Positions 1-7,522 of a DNA stretch of 64,000 nucleotides are shown one piece after another (position 1 is the stretch's first letter; the number at the start of each line of letters is the position of its first letter). Origin of the DNA: Faecalibacterium sp. (GTDB lineage Bacteria > Bacillota > Clostridia > Oscillospirales > Ruminococcaceae); assembly GCA_029264955.1 (NCBI GenBank), contig JARHYC010000006.1:1-64000 (forward strand). The letters are read 5' to 3'. A program made the position numbers and the translations under genes. The notes under the pieces are model-generated. The model saw only the letters and a program-made list of their open reading frames with translations, did not search any database and was not told the DNA's origin.

Positions 1-62
1 TTTTTTGGAATTGTTTTACGTGTTTTTCCAACACGAAAATGGTTCCTGTCAAGCTTTCGATA

Positions 63-81
63 TTGTTCAATTTTCAAGGTC
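63..81 (-). promoter_or_regulatory. rRNA operon leader box
   Basis: Read on the minus strand this is GACCTTGAAAATTGAACAA. Firmicute rRNA operons carry very similar 'CTTGAAAANTGAA' boxes just ahead of 16S or 23S rRNA, where they take part in processing stems. It lies 35 bases downstream of the P2 -10 box and points off the left edge, so an rRNA gene should start just outside the window. The rRNA itself is not visible. Confidence 0.7.
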
Positions 82-115
82 CTGTGTGTCCGCTTGTCTC
101 GTGGACAGCTCGTTT

Positions 116-144
116 ATTATAACTCAGCGTGCTTCGTTTGTCAA
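116..144 (-). promoter_or_regulatory. rRNA promoter P2
   Basis: Perfect SigA promoter on the minus strand: TTGACA at 139-144 and TATAAT at 116-121 with a 17-base spacer. It is the downstream member of a tandem pair and is followed by the leader box at 63-81, which identifies it as an rrn promoter. Confidence 0.85.
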
Positions 145-219
145 GCATTTTTTTGAATTATTTTTTGAAGCCGTCCGCTTTTCAGCGGGCCGTCGGCCGT
201 GTCCGGCTGACGTGATATT

Positions 220-247
220 ATTATACTCGTTTTCTCCCAGATGTCAA
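220..247 (-). promoter_or_regulatory. rRNA promoter P1
   Basis: TTGACA at 242-247 and TATAAT at 220-225, spacer 16 bases, minus strand. The sequence upstream of the -35 box (248-300) is very A/T-rich with phased A-tracts and could serve as an UP element. Tandem consensus promoters about 100 bases apart are typical of Firmicute rRNA operons. Confidence 0.8.
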
Positions 248-309
248 CACTTTTTTCGAACTTTTTTCAATAAATTGCATTTTTCTTTATAAGGCAACCA
301 TTATTATCG

Positions 310-1041
310 TCACATCGATATTTTGCTCTCATTCATTTTTCGTTTCTTTTTCTCTTTGTGCCCTACATCCTCACCTAATAGGCTAACTCTCATTTGTGCC
401 AGCAGTTTTCGTTCTCTTCTAGAAATCTGCACCTGTGTTGTATTTAGTTGTTTTGCTGTTTCCGTTTGTGTTAGTTCCTGGAAGAACCGCAGCCTTAACA
501 GCAATTGATCTTCTTGTGGCAGTTGTGCTATTACGGTTTCCAATCCAATTCGATCTGCCAAGGCTTCCTCTGGCGAATCCACCGGGATGTCCCATTGTCT
601 CCCTTCATCCTCATCATCCTCCGGAGTAAGACTGATTGCCGGCATAGATGCCTGAATGGCAAGTGCCACAGTATCCGGATCACTATCCAACTGTTCCGCC
701 AGCCATTCTACACCTGGCTCTGCACCCGTCTGTTTCATTGTACGCTCCCGCAGAGCATTGATTTTCAGCCCCAGTTCTTTCAGAGAGCGGCTTACCTTTA
801 CACTTCCGCCATCTCGAAACAGCTTTTTGATTTCACCTAATATAACAGGAACCGCATAGGTAGAAAAGCATACACCGCGCTCGGTATCAAACCCATCGCA
901 GGCCTTGATCAACCCTACGCAGCCAGCGCCATACAAATCATCATACTCAATCCCTCTGCCACGAAACCGTCCCGCGCAAGCATGCACCAGTCCCAGATTA
1001 TTCTGTATGAATGTGTCCCGATCTTCTTTTGCTGCTGTCAT
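310..1041 (-). CDS. sigF: RNA polymerase sigma-F factor (sporulation)
   Basis: A 243-residue sigma-70-family protein, the normal size for SigF (SpoIIAC). It has region 2 (FRGRGIEYDDLYGAGCVGLI, about residues 26-45), a short region 3 and a C-terminal helix-turn-helix region 4 (about 195-225). SigF directs the first forespore-specific transcription after asymmetric division and is held inactive by SpoIIAB. It is the last gene of spoIIAA-spoIIAB-sigF, 32 bases after spoIIAB, with a good site (AGGAGA) before the ATG at 1041. The C-terminus ends in a Lys-rich tail. I see no terminator between its stop and the rrn promoters. The operon context makes SigF rather than SigG the likely identity. Confidence 0.9.
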   Translation of the reverse strand: MTAAKEDRDTFIQNNLGLVHACAGRFRGRGIEYDDLYGAGCVGLIKACDGFDTERGVCFSTYAVPVILGEIKKLFRDGGSVKVSRSLKELGLKINALRERTMKQTGAEPGVEWLAEQLDSDPDTVALAIQASMPAISLTPEDDEDEGRQWDIPVDSPEEALADRIGLETVIAQLPQEDQLLLRLRFFQELTQTETAKQLNTTQVQISRRERKLLAQMRVSLLGEDVGHKEKKKRKMNESKISM

Positions 1042-1073
1042 AGTATCTTCTCCTTATATAAGATATGTAGGCA

Positions 1074-1508
1074 TCAGCTTCGTTCTGTCAGAACCTTGGT
1101 CATAACTACACGAGTTCCTCGTCCCGACCGGGAACTCACCTTCACAGTATCCATAAAACTCTGCATTACCGCAAAGCCCAATCCGGATCGTTCCTCCGGG
1201 TTTCCTGTTGTATATAAAGGTTCCATTGCTTTCGCCACATCAGAAATACCAATTCCCTGATCTGCAATCACAATCCGCAGCTTTCGGCCTGGATACATGG
1301 AAAGTATCATTGTGACTTGCCCCATGGTTTCCGGATAGGCATGTACAATGCAATTGGTTACAGCTTCTGACACTGCCGTTTTGATATCTGCCAACTGCGG
1401 TACGGTGGGATCATACCGTGCCAAAAAAGCCGCTGTCGCACCACGTGCAAATGCTTCGTTTGCACTATGTGATGGGAATGTGATTTTCGTTTTGTTTTCC
1501 GCTTTCAT
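1074..1508 (-). CDS. spoIIAB: Anti-sigma F factor and protein kinase SpoIIAB
   Basis: A 144-residue GHKL-family ATPase/serine kinase. The N-box (EAVTNCIVHAYPE, about residues 47-59), G1 box (DQGIGISD) and G2 box (RSGLGFAVM) are intact. In the family it binds SigF with ATP and phosphorylates SpoIIAA on serine, so it controls when SigF is freed in the forespore. Its start overlaps the spoIIAA stop by four bases (ATGA), indicating translational coupling, and sigF follows 32 bases later. Length and motifs match functional homologues. Confidence 0.92.
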   Translation of the reverse strand: MKAENKTKITFPSHSANEAFARGATAAFLARYDPTVPQLADIKTAVSEAVTNCIVHAYPETMGQVTMILSMYPGRKLRIVIADQGIGISDVAKAMEPLYTTGNPEERSGLGFAVMQSFMDTVKVSSRSGRGTRVVMTKVLTERS

Positions 1509-1813
1509 CGTCCAACCTCCTGATATGCAATATGTGCCAACCGCAAAATTTTCTGAATTTGTACCGGCGGTGCATCCACGCGCAAAGTTCCACCGTTAGC
1601 CTGCATCTGTCTTTGCCTTCCTAAAATCAGCCCCACGCCGGATGAATCCATAAAACAAATACCTGCCATATCAATTACCAACAATGTAGGCATACATTGA
1701 TCTACACGCTGTTCGATTTGTTGACGCAAACTCTGCGCACTATCATGATCAATCTCTCCCGCTAGGTAGGCATACAATGTTTCCCCGGCAGATTGAAACC
1801 GAACTTTCGCCAT
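1505..1813 (-). CDS. spoIIAA: Anti-anti-sigma F factor SpoIIAA
   Basis: A 102-residue STAS-domain protein. The conserved phosphorylatable serine is present in the motif MDSSGVGLILGR (about residues 55-66). Unphosphorylated SpoIIAA displaces SigF from SpoIIAB; SpoIIAB phosphorylates it and SpoIIE (not in this window) reverses this. It is the first gene of the spoIIA operon; the start at 1813 has AAAGGAGAA a few bases upstream. A SigH-like promoter and a strong hairpin lie ahead of it. Confidence 0.92.
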   Translation of the reverse strand: MAKVRFQSAGETLYAYLAGEIDHDSAQSLRQQIEQRVDQCMPTLLVIDMAGICFMDSSGVGLILGRQRQMQANGGTLRVDAPPVQIQKILRLAHIAYQEVGR

Positions 1814-1840
1814 TTGTGTATTCTCCTTTCTTTTTCACAT

Positions 1841-1873
1841 AGAAAACCCGTACACTTCCATTAGTGTACGGGT
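1841..1873 (-). terminator. Terminator-like hairpin in the spoIIA leader
   Basis: An 11-base-pair perfect stem (1846-1856 with 1863-1873, loop of 6) followed on the minus strand by TTTTCT. It lies between the putative SigH promoter and spoIIAA. It could be a second terminator for the folC-like gene or an attenuator in the spoIIA mRNA. Confidence 0.6.
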
Positions 1874-1894
1874 CTTTTCATGCATAATTTAGAA

Positions 1895-1923
1895 CAATTC
1901 GTCGCCTGTATAAAATTTCCAAT
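1895..1923 (-). promoter_or_regulatory. Putative SigH promoter of spoIIA
   Basis: On the minus strand ATTGGAAAT (1915-1923), a 12-base spacer and ACGAATTG (1895-1902) resemble the SigH consensus RNAGGAWWW-N11/12-RNGAATWW with one or two mismatches. spoIIA is SigH- and Spo0A-dependent in Bacillus and Clostridium, so the position is right. No Spo0A box was assigned. Confidence 0.45.
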
Positions 1924-1940
1924 TTTCTGTATGCATAGAA

Positions 1941-1987
1941 AATAAAAAACGCCCACAGCACAGGATTTCACTCCTTCCACCGTAGGC
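1941..1987 (-). terminator. Terminator after the folC-like gene
   Basis: Imperfect stem with arms 1951-1956 and 1982-1987 plus an inner AAGGA/TCCT stem, followed on the minus strand by GTTTTTTATT. It lies 40 bases beyond the stop codon at 2027. Confidence 0.7.
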
Positions 1988-2026
1988 ATTTTATTCAAGC
2001 AGTATTCTATTCTTATTTCAGAAGTA

Positions 2027-3301
2027 TCACTTCATCAGCTTTGCTGCTGCACGACAAATTGGTTCGCCGCCCAATACCAGCATTACCTCTGCACAATCTG
2101 CTTTTGCTTTCTCCATTGCGTCTGCCAAAGTTTGACAAATTTCCGTATCAAAGTGGAAGCGAGCTTCCACTTCCGCTTCTTCCGCCGGGACGGCGTTCTC
2201 ATCGTCAGGAGTAACCAAATACACCTTATCAATGGGGTTATCGCTCATACCAGCCATCTTGGTCTTTTCATCCTGATTTTCTTCCGGAATAAAACCAGTT
2301 TCCAGTGCCGTAAAGAACGCTTCTGGGTCCATGCAGTCGCTCAGACCTGCTACCACAGAAATACGGTCCACCTTGGATGCCAGCAGCAGTTTCGCCAGCA
2401 TCACTGCCTGTACCGGCTTGTGGCACGGTGCTGCTACAATTTTGGGGCGCTGGCGCAGGAAATGAACACCACATTCGCCGCTGATCTGGGGCAAGCCCTC
2501 CAAAATCGCTTCGTCGGGAATATCGTACCCCTTACGCCACAATGCCAGTGCAACTTCTACTGCAATGGCAGCATTCTCTGCTGCGGCTGCACCAATGTGC
2601 GGCAGCAGGAATGTATATCCACCGTAATCAATAGTACGCAGTAGCCGTCTACCACCGCCCAGCTCCAGATCTTCCATTTCCGGCACTTTCAGCTCGCACT
2701 CTGCCTTCGCAGCACATACTACCAGCTCACTGATGGCTTTTTTCTCCTGCGCTGGGGTCGTAACCACAGTGCAGCCCTTGCGCATCATTGCCGCTGCGGA
2801 ATGTGCCAGACGCTCTATCGAAAATCCAGAGCCATCGTCACCAATCTGCGTCACTGCACACACCGGCATTTCAGCAAAGAACTCTGCCAACATGGCATCG
2901 CTCAGTTCCACGACAGCAAATTTGCAGCCTTCTTTTTCAAAGCAGTCACAAGCTGCTGCGAGTTCTGCAATGGTACGAGCCGGTTTCTCCGTCAGCTTTT
3001 CCAGCTTTGCCGTAGTAGACCCCAGTCGTTTCGCAGTCACTGCCTTGCCGTTGATTTGAATACGTTGCTGTAAAGGCAGCGTCCCCACTGTATAAGCACC
3101 ACAGGAAAAGCCAGCTTCTTTGAGGATACCGGCAATCATCTGGGTTACACCAGTTTTGCCCGTTGTACCTGCAACACCAATATACTGCACTTTACTGGAT
3201 GCACTGCCTACCAAATCAAAAGCTGGTTGTGCTTCGGTTCGCCCATAAGGTACACCCGCCGGGCAGGAAAAGAAATATTCATTCACTTGTGTCAGATTCA
3301 T
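2027..3301 (-). CDS. FolC-like Mur ligase family protein
   Basis: A 424-residue Mur-ligase-superfamily protein. The ATP-binding loop GVAGTTGKTG is at residues 42-51 and the central domain shows the usual EN-AIAVE-ALAL helix. The valS-folC gene order, common in Firmicutes, favours folylpolyglutamate/dihydrofolate synthase as the ancestor. However, the family motif around DGAHNP reads AAPCHKP here and the P-loop is GTTGKT rather than GTNGKG, so folate activity is uncertain. The ATG at 3301 was chosen over an upstream in-frame start because it has AAGAGGT nearby and overlaps the upstream stop as ATGA. It could also be an unassigned amide ligase. Confidence 0.65.
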   Translation of the reverse strand: MNLTQVNEYFFSCPAGVPYGRTEAQPAFDLVGSASSKVQYIGVAGTTGKTGVTQMIAGILKEAGFSCGAYTVGTLPLQQRIQINGKAVTAKRLGSTTAKLEKLTEKPARTIAELAAACDCFEKEGCKFAVVELSDAMLAEFFAEMPVCAVTQIGDDGSGFSIERLAHSAAAMMRKGCTVVTTPAQEKKAISELVVCAAKAECELKVPEMEDLELGGGRRLLRTIDYGGYTFLLPHIGAAAAENAAIAVEVALALWRKGYDIPDEAILEGLPQISGECGVHFLRQRPKIVAAPCHKPVQAVMLAKLLLASKVDRISVVAGLSDCMDPEAFFTALETGFIPEENQDEKTKMAGMSDNPIDKVYLVTPDDENAVPAEEAEVEARFHFDTEICQTLADAMEKAKADCAEVMLVLGGEPICRAAAKLMK

Positions 3302-3795
3302 ACAGTACCTCTTGTATCCCTGCGCCGATGCGCAAAATATCTTTCCAGAATCAGAAGAATGCCTCCCATCACCAGCAGCCCTGTACACACACCAGAGCTA
3401 TCCAGCCACACATCACTGATTTGCCCACTACGTCCTGCAACAAACAGCTGAATGGTTTCATCTGTTAATGCAATCAGTACACCGCCCAGAATTGGTTTCG
3501 TTATATTTGCCCAGAGCCGCACTGTGCAGCTGCGCAAACACAGCATCAAAACCATACCCACTAGGGTATACTCCGCAAAGTGCCCCAGCTTGCGTAAAAT
3601 GTGTTCTGTAAACCAACCTTGAAGAAATGGCAGTCTGTTCAACAGCAGTGTGAGCAGAGAGCCGCTTTTTTGGGATGATTCTGTCGCAATTTCCAACGAA
3701 TTGGAAAACACGAATGCAACGATCAGCACCAGAAAGGTAAAGCTGACCGCTTTTGCCCAGTGGGGCCAGGGATTTCGTATTATTTTTTGTTGCAC
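3298..3795 (-). CDS. VanZ-family membrane protein
   Basis: A 165-residue protein with four to five hydrophobic segments (about 15-33, 71-88, 98-112, 135-150). The VanZ-family pattern is present: HFAEYTLVG (about residue 72) and DETIQLFVAGRSGQISD. VanZ proteins are associated with teicoplanin resistance in enterococci, but most clostridial members have no known role. The GTG start at 3795 has AAAGGAGC seven bases upstream. It is followed by the folC-like gene with a four-base overlap, so the two are co-translated. Confidence 0.75.
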   Translation of the reverse strand: MQQKIIRNPWPHWAKAVSFTFLVLIVAFVFSNSLEIATESSQKSGSLLTLLLNRLPFLQGWFTEHILRKLGHFAEYTLVGMVLMLCLRSCTVRLWANITKPILGGVLIALTDETIQLFVAGRSGQISDVWLDSSGVCTGLLVMGGILLILERYFAHRRRDTRGTV

Positions 3796-3810
3796 CCAAA
3801 GCTCCTTTCA

Positions 3811-3855
3811 AAACAGAAAACAGACGAGCGGCGGGATGATACCTCGCCGCCCGCC
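3811..3855 (-). terminator. Terminator after valS
   Basis: G/C-rich stem with arms at about 3823-3835 and 3845-3855, then TGTTTTCTGTTTTG on the minus strand. It sits between the valS stop and the VanZ start, so the two downstream genes probably depend on read-through or a weak internal promoter. Confidence 0.65.
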
Positions 3856-3874
3856 TGCAACTTACCATGATCGA

Positions 3875-6580
3875 TTAGCCCAAAGCGCGGATGCTTTCTT
3901 CGATATTGTTCAGCTTGTCACGGCTGCGTGCTTCCTTTGCACGCACTTCATCAACCAGGGCAGCCGGTGCGCGCTCAACGAACTTGGGGTTATTCAGCTG
4001 ATTCTGGAACATAGCCAGCTCCTTTTCAGCCTTTGCCTTTTCTTTGTTCAGGCGAGCCAGCTCCTTATCCCGGTCGATCAGTTCCATCATGGGGATAAAG
4101 CCGCGTGCTGCGTTGGTGGAAACCTGCACCATACCGTCGGTGCTGCCCTCATACTTTTCCGTAAAGGTCACATCGGTAGCAAATGCAAATTTTGCCAGGT
4201 AGACATTACTCTTTTCAAAGGGAGCAGCGTCTGCGGTTTCAATGATCATGCTGGTCTTCTTTGCGGGATGGACATTCATGTCAGTACGCACAGCACGCAC
4301 AGCCTTGATGTAGTCCATAACTTTGTTGAAGTCCTCTTCCTCAGTGGGCCAGTTATGTGCTTCATCCACCACGGGCCATTCCTGCGTCATGATGGTTTCG
4401 CCGCTGCCGGGCAGAGCCTGATACAGCTCCTCGGTAATGAACGGCATAAAGGGATGCAGCAGTTTCAGTGCCTTATCCAGCACATAGACCAGCACCTTGC
4501 GTGCTGCGTCAGCCTGTGCTTCGTCACCACTGTTCAGGCGGCTCTTGGTAATTTCAATATACCAGTCGCAGTACACTTCCCAGATAAAGCTGTTGATCTT
4601 TGCCGCAGCCAGACCCATCTCGTAGTGCTCCAGGTTCTCGGTCACAGCGGCAGCAACCTGGTTCAGCTTGGTCAGAATCCACTTGTCGCTCATATCCAGC
4701 AGTTCTTCTGCGGGCAGACCCGGCTCGAAGTCCTCGGGCAGGTTCATCAGAACGTAGCGGGTTGCATTCCACAGCTTGTTTGCAAAGTTGCGGGCAGCCT
4801 TGACCTTATCCTCAGAGTAACGCATATCGTTGCCCGGGGTAGAGCCGTCCACCAGCATAAAGCGCAGTGCGTCAGCACCGTACTCTGCAATAACTTCCAA
4901 CGGATCAATGCCATTGCCCAAGCTCTTGGACATCTTGCGGCCCTGGCTGTCACGGACGATACCGTGGATGCAGACCGTGTTAAAGGGTGCCTTACCCGTA
5001 TAAGCCAGACCGGAGAAAATCATACGGCTTACCCAGAAGCCAATGATGTCGTAACCAGTAACCAGCGTATTGGTGGGATAGAAGTACTTCAAATCCTCAC
5101 TGTCCTCATTGGGCCAGCCCAGCGTGCTAAACGGCCACAGTGCGCTGGAGAACCAAGTATCCAACGTATCCGGGTCCTGGGTCAGATTCTGGCTGCCACA
5201 CTTGGGACAAACATGAGGTGCATCCTTTGCAACGATGGTCTCGCCACAGTCTGCGCAGTACCATGCAGGAATCTGGTGCCCCCACCACAGCTGACGGCTG
5301 ACACACCAGTCACGGGTGTTCTTCATCCAGTTCATGTAATTCTTGGTGAAGCGCTCAGGAACAAACTTGATTTCGCCCTTCTCGACACTCTCGATAGCAG
5401 GCTTTGCCATTTCTTCCATCTTGACAAACCACTGCTTGGAAATCATGGGCTCGATGGTGTGGTGGCAACGATAGCAAGTACCTACTTCGTGCTTCAGCGG
5501 CTCAATTTCCTTCAGGAAACCGCCTGCTTCCAAATCAGCCACAATTGCCTTACGGGCTTCCATAGTAGTCATGCCGGCATACTTGCCGCAATCCAGCACT
5601 TCCGGCTCGCCGACAGTTGCGCGGCCACTTGCAAACAGTTCATCTGCAGTAGCCTTGTCTGCAGCGCCGGTCATGTGACCGTCGTAAGTGAATACACGCA
5701 CAACAGGCAGATTATGGCGCTGACCAACTTCGAAGTCGTTGGGATCGTGGGCAGGGGTAATCTTAACAACGCCAGTGCCCTTGGTCATGTCAGCATGTTC
5801 GTCGCAGACAATAGGAATCACCTTATTCAGCAGTGGCAGCACAACATGGCAGCCGTGCAGGTGTGCATAGCGGGGATCTTCGCTATTGATTGCAACTGCG
5901 GTATCACCCAACATCGTTTCGGGACGAGTGGTAGCCAGCTCCAGCATTTCGCCGGTTTCCTGAACCGGGTACAGCAGATGCCAAAAGTTGCCATCCTGCT
6001 CCTCATGCTCGACTTCCGCATCAGAGATCGAGGTATTGCAGTGAGGGCACCAGTTGACCAGACGATTGCCGCGGTAAATCTTTCCCTCTTTGTACAGGCG
6101 GACAAAAACTTCCTTAACAGCGTCAGAGCAGCCCTCGTCCATGGTAAAGCGCTCACGCTCCCAGTCGCAGCTGGAGCCCAGCTTCTTCAGCTGATTGACA
6201 ATACGGTTGCCATAGGTATTCTTCCAATCCCATGCACGTTCCAGAAAACCGTCACGACCCAGCATATCCTTGGTCAGACCTTCCTTTGCCATTGCCTCGA
6301 CAACCTTGGCCTCGGTTGCAATCGAAGCATGGTCGGTGCCGGGCACCCACAGTGCTGCATACCCCTGCATACGCTTGGAGCGAATCAGGATATCCTGCAT
6401 TGTGTTGTCCACAGCGTGACCCATATGCAGCTGTCCGGTAACGTTCGGCGGCGGCATCACGATGGTATAGGGCTTCTTCTTGGAGTCTGCCTGTGTGTGG
6501 AAATAGCCGCCATCCAGCCAGAACTGATAGATTCTGTCTTCTACCTGGCTCGGATCGTACTGTTTTGCCAGTTCTTTCAT
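3875..6580 (-). CDS. valS: Valyl-tRNA synthetase
   Basis: A 901-residue class I aminoacyl-tRNA synthetase that charges tRNA-Val. Visible signatures are PPPNVTGQLHMGHA (HIGH motif, about residues 43-56), the editing (CP1) domain with GTGVVKITPAHDPND, and KMSKSLGNGIDP (KMSKS loop, about residues 552-563). The C-terminal coiled coil (about 840-900) is typical of ValRS. The start at 6580 is preceded by AGGGAGG. Expression is controlled by the T-box leader directly upstream. Length and domains are complete. Confidence 0.98.
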   Translation of the reverse strand: MKELAKQYDPSQVEDRIYQFWLDGGYFHTQADSKKKPYTIVMPPPNVTGQLHMGHAVDNTMQDILIRSKRMQGYAALWVPGTDHASIATEAKVVEAMAKEGLTKDMLGRDGFLERAWDWKNTYGNRIVNQLKKLGSSCDWERERFTMDEGCSDAVKEVFVRLYKEGKIYRGNRLVNWCPHCNTSISDAEVEHEEQDGNFWHLLYPVQETGEMLELATTRPETMLGDTAVAINSEDPRYAHLHGCHVVLPLLNKVIPIVCDEHADMTKGTGVVKITPAHDPNDFEVGQRHNLPVVRVFTYDGHMTGAADKATADELFASGRATVGEPEVLDCGKYAGMTTMEARKAIVADLEAGGFLKEIEPLKHEVGTCYRCHHTIEPMISKQWFVKMEEMAKPAIESVEKGEIKFVPERFTKNYMNWMKNTRDWCVSRQLWWGHQIPAWYCADCGETIVAKDAPHVCPKCGSQNLTQDPDTLDTWFSSALWPFSTLGWPNEDSEDLKYFYPTNTLVTGYDIIGFWVSRMIFSGLAYTGKAPFNTVCIHGIVRDSQGRKMSKSLGNGIDPLEVIAEYGADALRFMLVDGSTPGNDMRYSEDKVKAARNFANKLWNATRYVLMNLPEDFEPGLPAEELLDMSDKWILTKLNQVAAAVTENLEHYEMGLAAAKINSFIWEVYCDWYIEITKSRLNSGDEAQADAARKVLVYVLDKALKLLHPFMPFITEELYQALPGSGETIMTQEWPVVDEAHNWPTEEEDFNKVMDYIKAVRAVRTDMNVHPAKKTSMIIETADAAPFEKSNVYLAKFAFATDVTFTEKYEGSTDGMVQVSTNAARGFIPMMELIDRDKELARLNKEKAKAEKELAMFQNQLNNPKFVERAPAALVDEVRAKEARSRDKLNNIEESIRALG

Positions 6581-6611
6581 ATTGATAATCCTCCCTGATT
6601 TTGCGGGGCAA

Positions 6612-6850
6612 CAAAAAAAGCCGCCCCACGGACATACATTCCATGGGACGGCTCGTAAAAAACCGCGGTACCACCCAAATTGCAGCCAAACGACTGCCCC
6701 TTGACTGCCCCAATAACGTAGGGCAAACCCGAAAGCGGCTACTTATTTCACCACTCCTGCTCAAAAGTGACAGTGCAAAGTTCGCTTTACCGACTTTCAC
6801 CTGCCGTCGGCTCTCTGAAAAGCTGTATCTTTGCACACTCTTTCTCAGCG
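6612..6850 (-). promoter_or_regulatory. T-box riboswitch (tRNA-Val) ahead of valS
   Basis: Minus-strand leader with the T-box core GGGTGGTACCGCGGT (6662-6676) and the Stem I distal-loop signature AGAGAG...GGCAGGTGAAAGTC. Aligning the Stem I 3' side with known leaders (specifier then AC.CTTTTGAG) gives GTC at 6769-6771, a valine codon. A 13-bp terminator stem (6619-6631 with 6641-6653) ends in TTTTTTT. Uncharged tRNA-Val is expected to favour the antiterminator and raise valS transcription. Confidence 0.95.
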
Positions 6851-6865
6851 CATTTATACCAGAAC

Positions 6866-6894
6866 ATTTTAATGTTTTTTCCGCGTATTGTCAA
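6866..6894 (-). promoter_or_regulatory. Promoter of the valS T-box leader
   Basis: TTGACA at 6889-6894 and TAAAAT at 6866-6871 on the minus strand, 17-base spacer, just upstream of the T-box leader. Confidence 0.8.
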
Positions 6895-6940
6895 TAGATG
6901 TGCCGGATTCTCCCGCCGAGGGGATACTTACCACATCTTG

Positions 6941-7126
6941 TTATAATTCCATATTTTTCAGTACGACATTTTCTTCCCAGCTCACCTGCTCGGCATTTGC
7001 TGGTGTCATTGGGCTGGCGGACGGCTGCGGCGTTTCCTCGCTCTGATCATAGCAGCCACCCATACTCAACAGAATTGCAGCCGTAATCAATCCAATCAAC
7101 CAGCCTTTTTTCATATGATGTGACAT
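6941..7126 (-). CDS. Small putative lipoprotein
   Basis: A 61-residue product with a positively charged start, a hydrophobic segment (about residues 8-21) and a lipobox-like LLSMGGC, then a short Ser/Pro/Glu/Thr-rich tail. This suggests a membrane-anchored lipoprotein whose mature part is only about 36 residues. A GGGGGG tract precedes the ATG at 7126; an internal ATG (codon 5) is an alternative start. I do not recognise a family. It is isolated from its neighbours by the valS T-box promoter on one side and a terminator on the other. Confidence 0.5.
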   Translation of the reverse strand: MSHHMKKGWLIGLITAAILLSMGGCYDQSEETPQPSASPMTPANAEQVSWEENVVLKNMEL

Positions 7127-7280
7127 ATAAAGTCCCCCCTACTTTCTTCTGCTTTTCAGTTTACCCGCCTTTCCAATAAAACATACATCTCCGCATCCAA
7201 TTCGATATTTTCCAGCAAACGAAAAGAGCCATACCAAATATTGACACCATATGAGGAATCAATTGAGCAAACGGCGAAAT

Positions 7281-7318
7281 CAAAAACGGAGTGTATCGAA
7301 ATCCGACACACTCCGTTT
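7281..7318 (-). terminator. Terminator after the AIM24 gene region
   Basis: 11-bp perfect stem (7284-7294 with 7308-7318) followed on the minus strand by TTTTTGATTTC. Confidence 0.75.
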
Positions 7319-7349
7319 CTTGTTATATAACCGCCCAATAAAATGGACC

Positions 7350-7439
7350 TTATTTTTTGCGCATAAGCGAACCACTGATTGCCAGAAATAACCCTAGCAA
7401 AATCTATGGAAACGTCGCGCCCACAAAATCACCAATCAT
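7350..7439 (-). pseudogene. Possible 29-residue membrane micro-ORF with in-frame amber codon
   Basis: The minus strand starts ATG at 7437-7439 with AGGAAAG upstream, reads MIGDFVGATFP, meets TAG at 7404-7406, and continues in frame as ILLGLFLAISGSLMRKK to TAA at 7350-7352. With one sense codon at the TAG (for instance Trp) this would be a 29-residue single-helix membrane peptide. The site sits between the AIM24 gene and its terminator. The reading is by eye; without homologues it remains tentative. The rest of 7127-7522 contains only the terminator and no other gene that I can support. Confidence 0.35.
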
Positions 7440-7522
7440 ATTTCTTTCCTCGTGCTATCGGGGAAACGCTTCCTGATCTGGCGTGTACAAATTCAGTTTC
7501 GTTCTTTGTTTGCTTTTTTACT

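Noticed and set aside
5-292. Open frame across the left-edge region
   Set aside because: It overlaps two rRNA promoters and the rRNA leader box and has no ribosome site or domain.
3650-6598. A 982-codon plus-strand open frame
   Set aside because: It is the antisense shadow of valS; its translation is rich in His, Cys and Gln with no domain, and valS carries all class I synthetase motifs.
7156-7338. A 60-codon minus-strand frame
   Set aside because: It runs through the terminator at 7281-7318, lacks a ribosome site and has no family resemblance.
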